Positions 1 through 8,859 are shown, numbered from the stretch's first letter. The stretch is DNA of 64,000 nt from Xanthomonas sp. F10 (GCF_014206815.1 NZ_JACHNP010000002.1:496001-560000); one strand, 5' to 3'. The notes: a model not told the origin generated them from the letters alone. Translations and numbers: made by a program.

Positions 1-288
1 GTTGTCCCAGTAGCCGCCGAACGCCGCCGGCACCAGGGTCAGGCGCACGTCCTTGGCCTGCTTGCCGGCCCATTCCTCCAGCAGCGGCTCGAAGTGCGCG
101 CAATGCGGGCAGGTGTAGCCGAACACTTCCACCACCTCGATCTTGCCGGCCAGCGGCGCGAACGGCTTGGGATCGGCGATCAGCGTGTAGTCCTCGCCTT
201 CCACCGCGGTGGCGGACTTGGGTTGCGCGCAGGCGCTCAACGGCAGCAGGGCGAGCAGGCACAACAGCAGGCGGGGCAGACGGTTCAT
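1..288 (-). CDS. dsbA: Thiol:disulfide interchange protein, DsbA family (N-terminal part; cut by window edge)
   Basis: About 96 codons are visible; the gene runs off the left edge. DsbA-family proteins oxidise cysteine pairs in periplasmic proteins. The visible part has a hydrophobic signal sequence ending in LSAC, which fits a lipoprotein signal-peptidase II site (the Cys would be acylated), then a thioredoxin-fold start with the active-site motif CPHC inside VFGYTCPHCAHFEP. The start at 288 is preceded by GGAGA at a good distance. It lies about 85 bp downstream of the cytochrome c4 gene on the same strand, so both may serve envelope redox chemistry and cytochrome assembly. The lipoprotein signal means it is probably membrane-anchored rather than soluble. 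Seen: CPHC and lipobox. Inferred: cellular location and operon. Confidence 0.88.
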   Translation of the reverse strand, partial: MNRLPRLLLCLLALLPLSACAQPKSATAVEGEDYTLIADPKPFAPLAGKIEVVEVFGYTCPHCAHFEPLLEEWAGKQAKDVRLTLVPAAFGGYWDN

Positions 289-372
289 GCGATCTCCAAT
301 GGCAAAAACGAACGCCGGTCGTCGGACCGGCGCAAGGGGGAAACGGGCCGGCGCCGCCGCGGCGGCGCACGG

Positions 373-1194
373 TCAGGATTGTTGCGCGGGTGCCGGCTGC
401 GGTGGCGTTGCGGCCGCCGGCGTCACCTGCGCGGCGGCCGCGTCGTCGGCGCGGTCGTGCAGGCCCTGCAGGTAGCTGCCCAGCGCCTTGATCTCCTGGT
501 CGGTCAGCGGCTTGGCCACCTGCGCCATGATCTTGAACAGGGTCGGGTCGCGCTCCTGGGTGGTGCCGGCCTGGTATTCCTGCAGGCGCCGCGCCACGTA
601 GTCGGCATGCTGGCCGCCCAGGTGCGGGTAGGCCGGGCCCGGGTTGCCGGCGCCGGCCGGGCCGTGGCAGGCCATACACGCGGGGATGCCGCGGCTCGCA
701 TCGCCGCCGCGATACAGCTGCTGGCCGACCTCGTAGAACTTCATGCCCGCATACGGGCCGTCGGCGATCACCGCGTCGTCGGCGATGCCGGCGCCGGCCT
801 TCTGCGTGGCGAAGTAGGCGCCGATGTCGCGCATGTCCTGCGCGCTCAGCGGCTGCACGAACGGCACCATCGCCGCGACCGCGCCGCTGGTGCGCTCGCC
901 GTGGGCGATCAGCGCCATCTGCCGCGCGCTGTAGCGCTCCACTTGGCCGGCGATGCGTGGATACATGGCGATGGCGGGATTGCCGTCCGCGCCATGGCAG
1001 GCGGCGCAGGCCGCGGCCTTGGCCTGGCCGGCCTTGGGGTCGCCCCAGGCGGCCTTGCCGATGTCGCCCTCCAGCGGCGTGGTGCGCACCGGGGCGTTGT
1101 CGGGAATGGGAACCACCGAGGTCTGCGCGAACGCGACCGCGGCGGCGACGGAAACCGCTAGACCGGCAAAGGCAAGAACGCGAGCGTGGCGCAT
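373..1194 (-). CDS. Cytochrome c4, di-haem periplasmic electron carrier
   Basis: A 273-aa protein with an N-terminal signal peptide (cleavage likely near AFA-Q at about residue 24) and two haem c attachment motifs, CAACH in the first half and CMACH in the second. Two homologous cytochrome c domains in one chain are the hallmark of cytochrome c4, which passes electrons from the bc1 complex to terminal oxidases. The C-terminus is a low-complexity Ala/Pro/Gln tail of about 25 residues. It is divergent from engB, with about 130 bp between the starts, and precedes the DsbA-type gene on the same strand. This engB / cytochrome c4 / dsbA arrangement is familiar from Xanthomonas. Function is well supported by the two CxxCH motifs and the length. 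Confidence 0.93.
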   Translation of the reverse strand: MRHARVLAFAGLAVSVAAAVAFAQTSVVPIPDNAPVRTTPLEGDIGKAAWGDPKAGQAKAAACAACHGADGNPAIAMYPRIAGQVERYSARQMALIAHGERTSGAVAAMVPFVQPLSAQDMRDIGAYFATQKAGAGIADDAVIADGPYAGMKFYEVGQQLYRGGDASRGIPACMACHGPAGAGNPGPAYPHLGGQHADYVARRLQEYQAGTTQERDPTLFKIMAQVAKPLTDQEIKALGSYLQGLHDRADDAAAAQVTPAAATPPQPAPAQQS

Positions 1195-1323
1195 TGCTGA
1201 AGCTCCGTATGACCCGACCCCGCGGCTGCCGGGCCGGCGACCGCACTCGCGCGATTATCGGCATGCCGCGGCCTGGCGGTCAACGAAGCCCGCCCGGGGC
1301 CGCGGACGTGCGATCCTAGGCGG

Positions 1324-1947
1324 ATGTCGCTGATCCTCGAACGTGCCCACTATCTGCTTTCCGCCCACAACGCCCGCCAGTTGCCGGACGATGGCGGCTG
1401 GGAAGTGGCATTCGCCGGCCGCTCCAACGCCGGCAAGTCCAGCGCGCTGAACGCGCTGACCCGGCAGAACGCCCTGGCCCGCGTCTCCAAGACGCCGGGC
1501 CGCACTCAGCAACTGGTGTTCTTCGAGGTCCAGCCTGAGCGCTGCCTGGTGGACCTGCCTGGTTACGGCTACGCCAAGGTGCCGCTGGAACTGCAGGCGC
1601 ACTGGCAGAAGTTCATCGACACGTATTTCCGTACCCGCGAGGCGCTGCGCGGGCTGGTGGTGGTGATGGACATCCGCCATCCGCTCAAGGACTACGACCG
1701 GCAGATGCTCGGCTACGCGGTGCAGCGCGGGCTGCCGGCGCATGCGTTGCTGACCAAGGCCGACAAGCTCGGCCGCGGCCAGCAGGCGCAGGCGCTGCAG
1801 CAGGTGCGCAAGGAACTGGCCAGCGCGTTCGGCGACACGGTCAGCGTCCAGGCCTTCTCCGGCGAGACCCGCCAGGGCGTGGACGAAGCGCGCGGCATCG
1901 TCGGCCGCTGGCTGGGGCTGGAGACGGAGCCGCCCGCCGCTGAGTGA
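1324..1947 (+). CDS. engB: Ribosome biogenesis GTP-binding protein YihA/YsxC/EngB
   Basis: A 207-aa GTPase of the TRAFAC class needed for maturation of the large ribosomal subunit. The P-loop reads GRSNAGKSS near residue 35, followed by the switch/G2 region TPGRTQ, the G3 motif DLPGYGYAKV and the G4 motif TKADK. The order and spacing are those of EngB, and the length matches the family. The start codon is preceded by a short GGCGG-like Shine-Dalgarno sequence. It is transcribed away from cytochrome c4. The short region after its stop contains a dispersed repeat (2006-2075) and then the convergent hydrolase gene. Confidence 0.96.
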   Translation: MSLILERAHYLLSAHNARQLPDDGGWEVAFAGRSNAGKSSALNALTRQNALARVSKTPGRTQQLVFFEVQPERCLVDLPGYGYAKVPLELQAHWQKFIDTYFRTREALRGLVVVMDIRHPLKDYDRQMLGYAVQRGLPAHALLTKADKLGRGQQAQALQQVRKELASAFGDTVSVQAFSGETRQGVDEARGIVGRWLGLETEPPAAE

Positions 1948-2005
1948 GCGCGGCGGCGCCGGGCTCGGTCTCCTACGCTTGAATCCTGCGAGACGCTTCG
2001 CGCCG

Positions 2006-2076
2006 GACCCTCACCCCAACCCCTCTCCCGGGGGGAGAGGGGCTAACAGCGGTTCCTTCTCCCATCGGGAGAAGAC
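2006..2076. repeat. Dispersed CCCTCACCCCAACCCC repeat, single copy
   Basis: Contains the string CCTCACCCCAACCCCTCTCC, a short GC hairpin (CTCTCCC / GGGAGAG) and a second CTTCTCCC / GGGAGAAG hairpin. The same modules recur in the tandem repeat at 56941-57375. It lies between the convergent ends of engB and the metallo-hydrolase gene, where a bidirectional stem-loop could end transcription (inference). Confidence 0.75.
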
Positions 2077-2081
2077 CAGCC

Positions 2082-3074
2082 TCAACGCGCGGCCGGCAAC
2101 GGCGAGAACTCGGTCGGCACCCAGGCGAACGCCTCGCCTTCGCGGCGCACGTGACCCAGGCCCGGGAACGGCAGGTGCGCGCCGGCCACCCACCAGCCGT
2201 GGTCTGCCGCCTGCGCCAGCATGCGCTTGCGCGCGGCGATCGCCGCGTCGCGGTTGCTGTCGGCCTCGTACGAGGCCTGCGGCTGCGCGAACTGCACCGC
2301 GTGGTAGTGCACCAGGTCGCCCCACACCAGCAGCTGTTGCCCGGCGCCGCCCTCGAAGCGGTACGACACGTGCCCGGGCGTGTGCCCGTGGGTGTCCAGC
2401 GCGACCGCGCCGCCGGGTAGCGCATCGCCGGGACGGAAGCGGCGCAGCCGCTGCGTGGCCTGGTACGGCGCCACTGCCGCACGCGCCAGCGGGAAGGCGA
2501 AGCGCAGCATTTGCGGCGCGCCGGCCTCGCTGGCCGGGTCCAGCCAGTACGCGGCGTCGGCGGCGCTCAGCCACACCGTCGCCTTGGGGTAGGCGGGCTG
2601 GCCTTGCGCGTCCAGCAGGCCGCACAGGTGATCGGGATGGGCGTGGGTGAGCAGCACGTCGTCGACCTGCTCGGGCGCATAGCCGGCCGCGCGCAGGTTG
2701 GCCAGCACCTGGCCGAGCCCGGGGCCGAAGCAGGTGGCGGTGCCGGTGTCGACCAGGGTCAGGTGCGTGCCGTCCTGGATCAGGTAGGCATTGACCGCGG
2801 TCTGCAAGCCCTTGTCGTTCTCCGGCACGTAGCGGTGGTCGAGCAGGCGCGCGATCGCCGCCGGCGGGATGTTCGCCAATTGCGCGCGCGGCAGCGCGAC
2901 GGTGCCGTCGAACAGGGCGGTGACGCGCAAGCGGCCGATCGCCTGGCGATAGACGCCGGGTACCTGCGTCGCGGTAGCGTCCGCCGCGGCGGCACGGGCG
3001 GGGGATGGCAGTGTCAGCGCCGTGCTGGCGGTCAGGGCCAGCGCGCACAGCGCACGCAAGGGAAACACGGACAT
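2082..3074 (-). CDS. Secreted metallo-beta-lactamase-fold hydrolase
   Basis: A 330-aa protein with a signal peptide (MSVFPLRALCALALTASTALTLPSPARA) and the MBL-fold zinc motif HAHPDH near residue 145. Later ligands are visible in DTHGHTPGH and the C-terminal AGAHLPFPGLGH. The layout resembles the branch containing methyl parathion hydrolases and acyl-homoserine lactonases, but the substrate cannot be read from sequence. The open frame extends 14 codons further upstream; the start at 3074 is chosen because it begins the signal peptide and has GGAAG just upstream. An AraC-type regulator lies about 105 bp upstream on the same strand and may control it (inference). Confidence 0.85.
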   Translation of the reverse strand: MSVFPLRALCALALTASTALTLPSPARAAAADATATQVPGVYRQAIGRLRVTALFDGTVALPRAQLANIPPAAIARLLDHRYVPENDKGLQTAVNAYLIQDGTHLTLVDTGTATCFGPGLGQVLANLRAAGYAPEQVDDVLLTHAHPDHLCGLLDAQGQPAYPKATVWLSAADAAYWLDPASEAGAPQMLRFAFPLARAAVAPYQATQRLRRFRPGDALPGGAVALDTHGHTPGHVSYRFEGGAGQQLLVWGDLVHYHAVQFAQPQASYEADSNRDAAIAARKRMLAQAADHGWWVAGAHLPFPGLGHVRREGEAFAWVPTEFSPLPAAR

Positions 3075-3180
3075 GGGGACTTCCTGGCAGAGCGGCAGGC
3101 GCCGCGGTACCGGCATGCTGCGCCTGCGTCGCTGCGCGATTCGCTCATTCCGCTGCGCGCGGCGCTCAAGCCGTCGCCGC

Positions 3181-4020
3181 TCAATTGCCGATGCTGGCCG
3201 GATCCAGGCCGTAGCGTTGCTGGAAGCGTTGGCTGAAGCTGCGTACCGAGCGGTAGCCGGTGTGCGCGGCGACCGTCTTCAGCGGCCAGCGCGTGGTGTA
3301 CAGCAGCTGCATCGCATGCGCCAGGCGCGCATCGGCGAGCAGTTCGCGCAACGAGGTGCGTTCGCCGGCCAGGTGCCGGCGCAGGGTCGCGCCGCTGAGG
3401 CCCAGGCTGTCCTCGATGTCGCGCGAACGCCAGGCGCGTTGCGGCTGTGCGGCGATCAGGTCGCGCACCTGCGCGGCCACGCTCGGCGCAGGCGGCAGCA
3501 GCAGGCCGCCATGGCCACGCCGGCATAGCGCCACCACCAGCGTCGCCAGTGCCAGCCGCGCCTCGGTGTAGTGGCCGTCCTGCAGCGCCTGCCGCCATTG
3601 CAGCAGAGTGCTGCCGAACGCCTCGGCATGCAGGCGTGCCAGTTCCGCGCCGGCAGCGGGCAGCGGCTCGTTCCACAGCACGCGTGCGGCGCTCAGCGCC
3701 TCCTCGCACAGCGGTACCAGCACGCTCAGGTACAGGCCGCTGTGCGGATCCGGGATGTTGACCACATCGATGCGGCAGCGCCGCGTCACCAGGAACAGGT
3801 CGCCCGGCACGAACTCCAGGGTCTGCGTGGCGGTGCGCACCTGCTTGCGGCCCTGCAGCAGGATCGCCAGGTGCGGCTGCGGAATCTCCACCGAGCGCGC
3901 CCCGTGTTCGCGGCGCGCGGTGATGCAGGCGTAGCCGTCGGCCTGCGAGCAATCGGCCAGGCTGGCCAGGCGCGCCAGCAGCAAGGCGTCGGGGGAAGTC
4001 GTGTCGGCCATGGCCGTCAT
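3181..4020 (-). CDS. AraC-family transcriptional regulator
   Basis: A 279-aa protein (276 aa if the second Met at codon 4 is used). Residues from about 20 to 170 form the AraC-type N-terminal ligand/dimerisation domain (PHLAILLQGRKQVRT, VPGDLFLVTRRCRIDV). The last 100 residues carry two helix-turn-helix units, the second with the typical TVAAHTGYRSVRSFSQRFQQRYG pattern split over 3200-3270. It lies just upstream of the secreted MBL-fold hydrolase in the same direction, so that gene is a candidate target. The ligand is unknown. Confidence 0.9.
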   Translation of the reverse strand: MTAMADTTSPDALLLARLASLADCSQADGYACITARREHGARSVEIPQPHLAILLQGRKQVRTATQTLEFVPGDLFLVTRRCRIDVVNIPDPHSGLYLSVLVPLCEEALSAARVLWNEPLPAAGAELARLHAEAFGSTLLQWRQALQDGHYTEARLALATLVVALCRRGHGGLLLPPAPSVAAQVRDLIAAQPQRAWRSRDIEDSLGLSGATLRRHLAGERTSLRELLADARLAHAMQLLYTTRWPLKTVAAHTGYRSVRSFSQRFQQRYGLDPASIGN

Positions 4021-4271
4021 GCTAGCGCAGCGCGGCGCGCGCGCTCAGAGCAGAGCGCCGGGCCGCTCCGTCGCAGCCGGCAGGAGACCACCACGGCTGC
4101 GCTGGTGCCGGCCCGCAAACTGCCGGTCTCGGCGCGCCACAGGTCGCTTCCCCTCGGGTTCGCCGGCCGCGCCGCGGACAGCCGACGCATAGCGCCTCAA
4201 TGTGCATCACCCACTTTAGCCAGCGGCGATCAAAGGATCGAAGCGCCCCGCACCATGCAGGATGAGACTTC

Positions 4272-4412
4272 AGAGTGGCTGACAAAACGGCGCGAGCAGT
4301 CGCCAGGCGGGCGCGGACGGGCACAGGAACTGCGATGTACAGCGCTACACGAGGATTGCGAGCGCTGCACGCGCCGCTCTGGCAGCTGCGCAGTCGTTTT
4401 GTTGGCCACTCT
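4272..4412. repeat. Imperfect inverted-repeat element (MITE-like), about 140 bp
   Basis: The ends are AGAGTGGC (4272-4279) and GCCACTCT (4405-4412). Inside them are ACAAAACG on the left and CGTTTTGT on the right, and the pairing continues more loosely inward (GAGCAG/CTGCGC, GCCAG/CTGGC). It carries no ORF of its own. Its right end overlaps the TAA stop of the frameshifted VOC gene. The rest of 4021-4271, between the AraC start and this element, shows no gene. I see no clear target-site duplication, so transposition is not proven. Confidence 0.6.
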
Positions 4413-4871
4413 TACCTGGGAGGTTGCATGAGTTCGATGGTGATCCCGTCGGGCCCGCTGACGTAGGCAACGACGGTTCCCGCGCGTGGCCCGGCCTCGA
4501 TCGGTCGCGGAGATCCTTTCAAGTGCCATCCCTGCGCCTGGATCCTGGCGACAGCGACGTCGATCTCCGTCACGGTGACGGCAAGATGGGCCGCGCCTAT
4601 CGCGCCAGCGCTTGCGGGTGTCTTGCCCAACGTGCGGGCCGTCGAGTATTCCAGCAGTTCGATGGGGAAGCCGGCAGGCGATACCACCAGCGCCATGCGG
4701 CAACGCGGATCGTCGACGACCTGTCACCTCGCGCAGGAAATCGCCGCCCATTTCGCCTGTGCGGACAAGTTCGAAGCCCATGGCCGCAGTCCAGAACGCG
4801 ATCGCCTCATCCAGCGATGAAACGGAAAATCCCATGTGATCGACGACGAAGGTGCCGGTATTGATTTTCAG
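4412..4871 (-). pseudogene. VOC (glyoxalase/dioxygenase-fold) protein, frameshifted
   Basis: Two frames together make one VOC-family protein. The first reads TFVVDHMGFSVSSLDEAIAFW and FLREVTG (minus strand, upstream part). The second resumes with DDPRCRMALVVSPAGFPIELLEY and runs to ELMQPPR at 4412. The junction is near 4720, where one extra base breaks the frame; removing it would give FLREVTGVDDPRCRMALV. The natural start is also unclear: the in-frame codon after GGAGGA at about 4871 is CTG, and the first ATG is at 4835. Either the gene is inactive or there is a base-calling error. VOC proteins bind a metal with paired beta-alpha-beta-beta-beta units; no substrate is inferable. An inverted-repeat element touches its stop codon. 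Confidence 0.7.
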
Positions 4872-4980
4872 TCCTCCAGGTCAGGTTCCGTTTTGAGCGA
4901 TGGGCGTGCGGTTGCCTTGCATTTCGGGGAACCGGGTATTGGCCATGCCGGTGATGCTACCCAGTACGGTGCGCGTCCGC

Positions 4981-5676
4981 TCAGACATGCACGCCGAATA
5001 CGTGGCCGATCGCGCCGCTGGCGAGCATCGCCGCCGCGCCCCAGAACACCACGCGCACCGCGCCGCGCAGGCCCGAGGCGCCACCGGCGCGGGCGGCCAG
5101 CGCGCCGGTCAGCGACAGGCCGAGCAGCGTCGCCGCGCCGGTCACCCACAGTTGCCGGCCGTCCGGCGCCAGCCACGCGGCGGCGATCGGCAGCGCCGCG
5201 CCGCTGCAGAACGCGGCCGCCGAGGCGGCCGCCGCCTGCAGCGGACGCGCGCGCAGGCTCTCGGTGATGCCGAGTTCGTCGCGCGCGTGTGCGCCCAGGG
5301 CATCATGCGCGGTCAACTGCTCGGCGACCTGGCGGGCCAGGCCGGGATCGAGCCCGCGCTGGCGATAGATCGCGGTGAGTTCGTCCAGCTCGCTCTGCGG
5401 ATCCTCGTGCAGTTCGCGCCGCTCCAGCGCCAGGTCGGCGCGCTCGGTGTCGGCCTGCGATTGCACCGACACGTATTCGCCGGCGGCCATCGACATCGCA
5501 CCGGCGACCAGGCCGGCGATGCCGCTGGTCAGCACCGTGGCCGCCGACGCACCGCTGCTGGCGACGCCGACCACCAGGCCGGCCACGGACAGGATGCCGT
5601 CGTTGGCGCCGAGCACGGCCGCGCGCAGCCAGCCGGCGCGGTCGGTGCGATGGCGTTCGGTGTGGGTCGGGCGCAT
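4981..5676 (-). CDS. VIT1/CCC1-family iron/manganese transporter
   Basis: A 231-aa inner-membrane protein. The N-terminus has the family signature DGILSVAGLVVGVASSGAS in the first transmembrane helix, followed by a second helix ending in MSMAAGEYVSVQSQ. A charged cytosolic stretch (ERADLALERRELHEDPQSELDEL) matches the metal-binding region of vacuolar iron transporter homologues, and the C-terminal third supplies three more hydrophobic segments. It probably moves Fe2+ or Mn2+ out of the cytosol. It is a single gene whose start is about 220 bp from the oppositely directed glutamate-cysteine ligase start. Confidence 0.88.
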   Translation of the reverse strand: MRPTHTERHRTDRAGWLRAAVLGANDGILSVAGLVVGVASSGASAATVLTSGIAGLVAGAMSMAAGEYVSVQSQADTERADLALERRELHEDPQSELDELTAIYRQRGLDPGLARQVAEQLTAHDALGAHARDELGITESLRARPLQAAAASAAAFCSGAALPIAAAWLAPDGRQLWVTGAATLLGLSLTGALAARAGGASGLRGAVRVVFWGAAAMLASGAIGHVFGVHV

Positions 5677-5829
5677 GCGTTGCCTGCTGCGGGCGGTGAG
5701 AGAGTCCGCAGCCTACCGAAGCCGGCGCCGCGAGCGCTTGCTGCGTCTCACTCTCGACGCCGCCAGCTGCCGCGGTCGTGGAATGCTGCAGTGCCGCCGG
5801 TAGCGATATGGGCCTCACCCCCGGCGCGT

Positions 5830-5835
5830 TATAGT
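5830..5835 (+). promoter_or_regulatory. Possible -10 element of the gshA promoter
   Basis: TATAGT lies at 5830-5835. It overlaps the GTG at 5834 that would otherwise be the longest possible start of the downstream gene. If it is the -10 box, translation must begin further downstream, which supports the TTG start at 5900. No convincing -35 sequence is visible. Confidence 0.4.
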
Positions 5836-5899
5836 GCGGGGCCTTGCGGTGCTGGCGGCTGGCCCCCACATCGCTTCACCCGTTGCGCGAGTCCTGCCC

Positions 5900-7264
5900 T
5901 TGTCGAGCCCCAGCCACGTTGCCGAGACGCCGATCACCGACCGCGCCGAACTGGTCCAGGTGCTCGCCTCCGGAGAAAAACCCGAAGCGCAGTGGCGCAT
6001 CGGCACCGAGCACGAGAAGTTCGGCTTCCGGCTCGACGACCTGCGGCCGCCGACCTTCGACGGCGAGCGCGGCATCGAGGCCTTGCTGCTCGGCCTGACC
6101 CGTTTCGGCTGGGAGCCGGTGCGCGAAGCCGGGCACACCATCGCGCTGCTGCGCGATGGCGCCTCGGTGACGCTGGAGCCGGCCGGCCAGCTGGAACTGT
6201 CCGGCGCGCCGCTGCCAACCATCCACGACACCTGCGTGGAAGTGGGCAGCCACCTCAACGAGGTCAAGCAGGTCGCCGACGAACTGGGCCTGGGCTTCCT
6301 CGGCATGGGCTTCCAGCCGAAATGGCGCCGCGACGAGATGCCGTGGATGCCTAAGGGCCGCTACAAGATCATGCAGGCGTACATGCCCAAGGTCGGCGCG
6401 CTCGGCCTGGACATGATGACCCGCACCTGCACGGTGCAGGTCAATCTGGACTACGCCAGCGAAGCGGACATGATCAGGAAGTTCCGCGTGTCGCTGGCGC
6501 TGCAGCCGATCGCCACCGCGCTGTTCGCCGATTCGCCGTTCGCCGAGGGCAAGCCCAACGGCTACCTCAGCTACCGCTCGCACATCTGGACCGACACCGA
6601 CGCCGACCGCACCGGCATGCTCGACTTCGTGTTCGAGGACGGCTTCGGCTACGAGCGCTACGTCGACTACCTGCTCGACGTGCCGATGTACTTCTCCTAC
6701 CGTAACGGCACCTACGTGGACGCCAGCGGGCAGAGCTTCCGCGACTTCCTGCAGGGCAAGCTGCCGGCCTTGCCGGGTGCGTTGCCGACCCTGCGCGACT
6801 GGTCCGACCACATGACCACCGCGTTCCCGGAAGTGCGCTTGAAGAAGTACCTGGAAATGCGCGGCGCCGACGCTGGCCCGTGGGGCCGGCTGTGTGCGCT
6901 GTCGGCGTTCTGGGTGGGCCTGCTGTACGACGATGCCGCACTGGATGCAGCCTGGGACCTGGTCAAGGATTTCAGCCTGGTCGAACGCCACGCGTTGCGC
7001 GACGGCGTGCCGAAGCAGGCGCTGAAGCTGCCGTTCCGCAACGGCACCGTGCAGGACCTGGCCGCCGAAGCGGTGAAGATCGCCCTGAGCGGCCTGCGTC
7101 GCCGCGCGCGGTTGAACCGCGACGGCCAGGACGAATCGCGCTTCCTGGAGCCGCTGGTGGAAATCCTGCACGCCGGCGAGACCGCGGCCGAGCGCAAGCT
7201 GGCGCTGTACCACGGCGCGTGGCAGGGCAATATCGACCACGTGTTCCGCGAATTCGCGTACTGA
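5900..7264 (+). CDS. gshA: Glutamate-cysteine ligase, plant/proteobacterial GCS2 type
   Basis: Catalyses the ATP-dependent joining of glutamate and cysteine, the first step of glutathione synthesis. From 5900 it is 454 aa, the usual length for this type. Visible family features include [12 protein letters not shown] near residue 30, the substrate-binding stretch [20 protein letters not shown] near 135-155 and [10 protein letters not shown]. The open frame extends up to a GTG at 5834, but that codon overlaps a TATAGT box, so the TTG at 5900 (first residues [19 protein letters not shown]) is preferred. Glutathione made here feeds the formaldehyde cassette at 13-16 kb and the glutaredoxin at 29 kb (inference). 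Confidence 0.93.
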   Translation: MSSPSHVAETPITDRAELVQVLASGEKPEAQWRIGTEHEKFGFRLDDLRPPTFDGERGIEALLLGLTRFGWEPVREAGHTIALLRDGASVTLEPAGQLELSGAPLPTIHDTCVEVGSHLNEVKQVADELGLGFLGMGFQPKWRRDEMPWMPKGRYKIMQAYMPKVGALGLDMMTRTCTVQVNLDYASEADMIRKFRVSLALQPIATALFADSPFAEGKPNGYLSYRSHIWTDTDADRTGMLDFVFEDGFGYERYVDYLLDVPMYFSYRNGTYVDASGQSFRDFLQGKLPALPGALPTLRDWSDHMTTAFPEVRLKKYLEMRGADAGPWGRLCALSAFWVGLLYDDAALDAAWDLVKDFSLVERHALRDGVPKQALKLPFRNGTVQDLAAEAVKIALSGLRRRARLNRDGQDESRFLEPLVEILHAGETAAERKLALYHGAWQGNIDHVFREFAY

Positions 7265-7298
7265 GCGTCGCGCCGCACGCCGGTACGCCAGCACGACG

Positions 7299-7688
7299 AT
7301 GACCGCGATCGAGGGCATGGCGGGCCTGTTCCAGGACGAGCCGCCCACATGGGGCGGCCGTGGCGATCCGTATCTCTGGGAGGAAATGGCGTCGACCCTG
7401 GCCGGCGTGCCGCTGCCGGTGACAGCGGCACAGTGCGAGGCGCTGCTCGCCGACACCTTCGCGCGCCTGGTCGGCACGGCGCTGGACGGCGCCTCTGTCG
7501 AATCGGTCTTCGTGCCGCGCCACAGCCATGGCGGCATGTCATCGGGGTACGTCAGCCTGGTGTTCTGGCGGGCGACCGCCATGCCGCTGTTGCTGGCGCG
7601 CCATGCGGCGGCCCTGGCGCAGCAACGTGCGGGCGCCGCAGCGCTGCAGACGCTGCCATGGTGGCGACGGCTATTCCGCTCGCGCTAG
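7299..7688 (+). CDS. Hypothetical protein
   Basis: A 129-aa soluble protein with no family I recognise. It is rich in Ala, Leu and Trp and ends in a basic tail, WWRRLFRSR. It begins 35 bp after the glutamate-cysteine ligase gene and overlaps the start of the SUKH-like remnant by about 30 bp. The Val/Leu-rich core and the position beside a SUKH-type gene would suit a small immunity- or toxin-associated protein, but nothing in the sequence proves it. Confidence 0.5.
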   Translation: MTAIEGMAGLFQDEPPTWGGRGDPYLWEEMASTLAGVPLPVTAAQCEALLADTFARLVGTALDGASVESVFVPRHSHGGMSSGYVSLVFWRATAMPLLLARHAAALAQQRAGAAALQTLPWWRRLFRSR

Positions 7689-7970
7689 ACGCCCTGTCAC
7701 AGCCCATTCGCGCGCTGGTTGCGTCCCAGCCCGGGCGGCCGCATGCCGAGCGACTGCTGCTGTACGCCGCCGCCGACCTGGCCGAACGCAATACCTTCGA
7801 GGTCGCGCGCTCTACTTGCCGGCCATGTGCTGATCGGCGACGACAGCGGCGGCCAGGCCGTGCTGGTCGCGCCGGCGCATCCGGTGGTGTACGACGTAAT
7901 GTGGTTTCCGGTAGTCATTGCGTCGTGTCCGGTGCGCCGCCGCCAAGAGCCGGAGCGAAATGCGTTCCAA
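7658..7970 (+). pseudogene. Remnant of a SUKH (SMI1/KNR4)-family protein
   Basis: Three frames in succession carry a coherent SUKH-like text. One reads HAERLLLYAAADLAERNTFEV, the next ALYLPAM, the next VLIGDDSGGQAVLVAPAHPVVYDV. The last contains the GDDSGG signature of SMI1/KNR4 proteins. At least two frameshifts, near 7800 and 7830, separate the pieces, so no intact protein is made. SUKH proteins often act as immunity proteins against secreted polymorphic toxins in bacteria. The remnant lies between the hypothetical 129-aa gene and the DUF2199 gene. The family call rests on the visible motif. Confidence 0.55.
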
Positions 7971-8036
7971 TGCATCCATCCATCGCCGATACTGGACGCT
8001 GCAATCTTGTGGATGGTCCTGGGGGGAGGGGCTGGC

Positions 8037-8573
8037 ATGACAGAACATGACTTTGTATGCGCCAATTGCGGGCAAGCGCACCCGGGGCTGCCTACGGACT
8101 GGGCTTTCGGATTGCCGGACGAGGTGTTTGCGCTGCCCTACCTGGACAGGTATCGCCGTGCGCGCTTCAACACCGACCTGTGTACCCTGGACGATCGGCG
8201 ATTCTTCGTTCGAGGCGTGCTGAAAATCCCGTTTACGTATCGGGACGACGCATTCGCCTGGGGAGTCTGGGCTGAAGTGTCCAAGGAGGATCATGACTTC
8301 TATGTGGATCACTTCAATGACGCGCAGGTGCAAGGTCGGCGATTCTCTGGGGTGCTCGCCAACGCCATTACCGGGTTGAGCGACGCCGTAGGCCTGCCAT
8401 TTTCGGTCGAACTGCAGGATCCCAGGAGCCGTCCCGAGTTTGCATTTCCGTCCTGTGCGGAGCATGCGCTTGCTGTGGACCAGCGCACCGGCATCGATGA
8501 GGCGCAGCACCACCGGATGCTGGAGTTGTGCGGGCATTTCAAGGACTCTCAACGTATGGACGTTACTCAGTAG
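8037..8573 (+). CDS. DUF2199 domain-containing protein
   Basis: A 178-aa protein. It opens with a probable zinc knuckle (FVCANCGQAH), followed by LPTDWAFGLPDEVFALP, RARFNTDLCTLDDRRFFVRGVLKIPF and AFAWGVWAEVS, an arrangement I recognise as DUF2199. Its biochemical role is unknown. The ATG at 8037 has a strong GGGGGAGGGG Shine-Dalgarno stretch. The frame is open upstream through the SUKH remnant, but that part is a leftover in a different gene. The base composition of the second half (AT-richer stretches near 8560-8640) is lower in GC than the flanking genes, which fits an accessory region. Confidence 0.8.
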   Translation: MTEHDFVCANCGQAHPGLPTDWAFGLPDEVFALPYLDRYRRARFNTDLCTLDDRRFFVRGVLKIPFTYRDDAFAWGVWAEVSKEDHDFYVDHFNDAQVQGRRFSGVLANAITGLSDAVGLPFSVELQDPRSRPEFAFPSCAEHALAVDQRTGIDEAQHHRMLELCGHFKDSQRMDVTQ

Positions 8574-8640
8574 GCTTCTCCTGAAGAGGTCGAGCCAATT
8601 GGGGAAGGCGCAGGGCGTTTGGTCTCTCGTAATCCGGAAG

Positions 8641-8859
8641 ATGCCACGATCACGTCTTGGCACTTCTACAAAGAATGCCGCAGGCTTCTTCGGCTTCGTG
8701 TCGCTTTTCGTCTATTGCGGCATTCTGCTCGCGCTTGGACCAGCTCCAGGCGCGGTGTTGTTCATCGCATTGGGAATGCTTGCCACCTTCTTGATATCGG
8801 TGCGATCGGGCAAACGGCTTCTGCTGCTCCGGCGCATGCGGACGGCGCAACGTCGATAG
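8641..8859 (+). CDS. Small predicted membrane protein (hypothetical)
   Basis: A 72-aa reading frame with two adjacent hydrophobic segments (FGFVSLFVYCGILLALG and AVLFIALGMLATFLISV) and a basic C-terminus. The ATG at 8641 directly follows GGAAG, which is too close for ideal initiation, so the start is uncertain. It lies between the DUF2199 gene and the next membrane protein in the same direction. No family is recognised. Confidence 0.35.
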   Translation: MPRSRLGTSTKNAAGFFGFVSLFVYCGILLALGPAPGAVLFIALGMLATFLISVRSGKRLLLLRRMRTAQRR

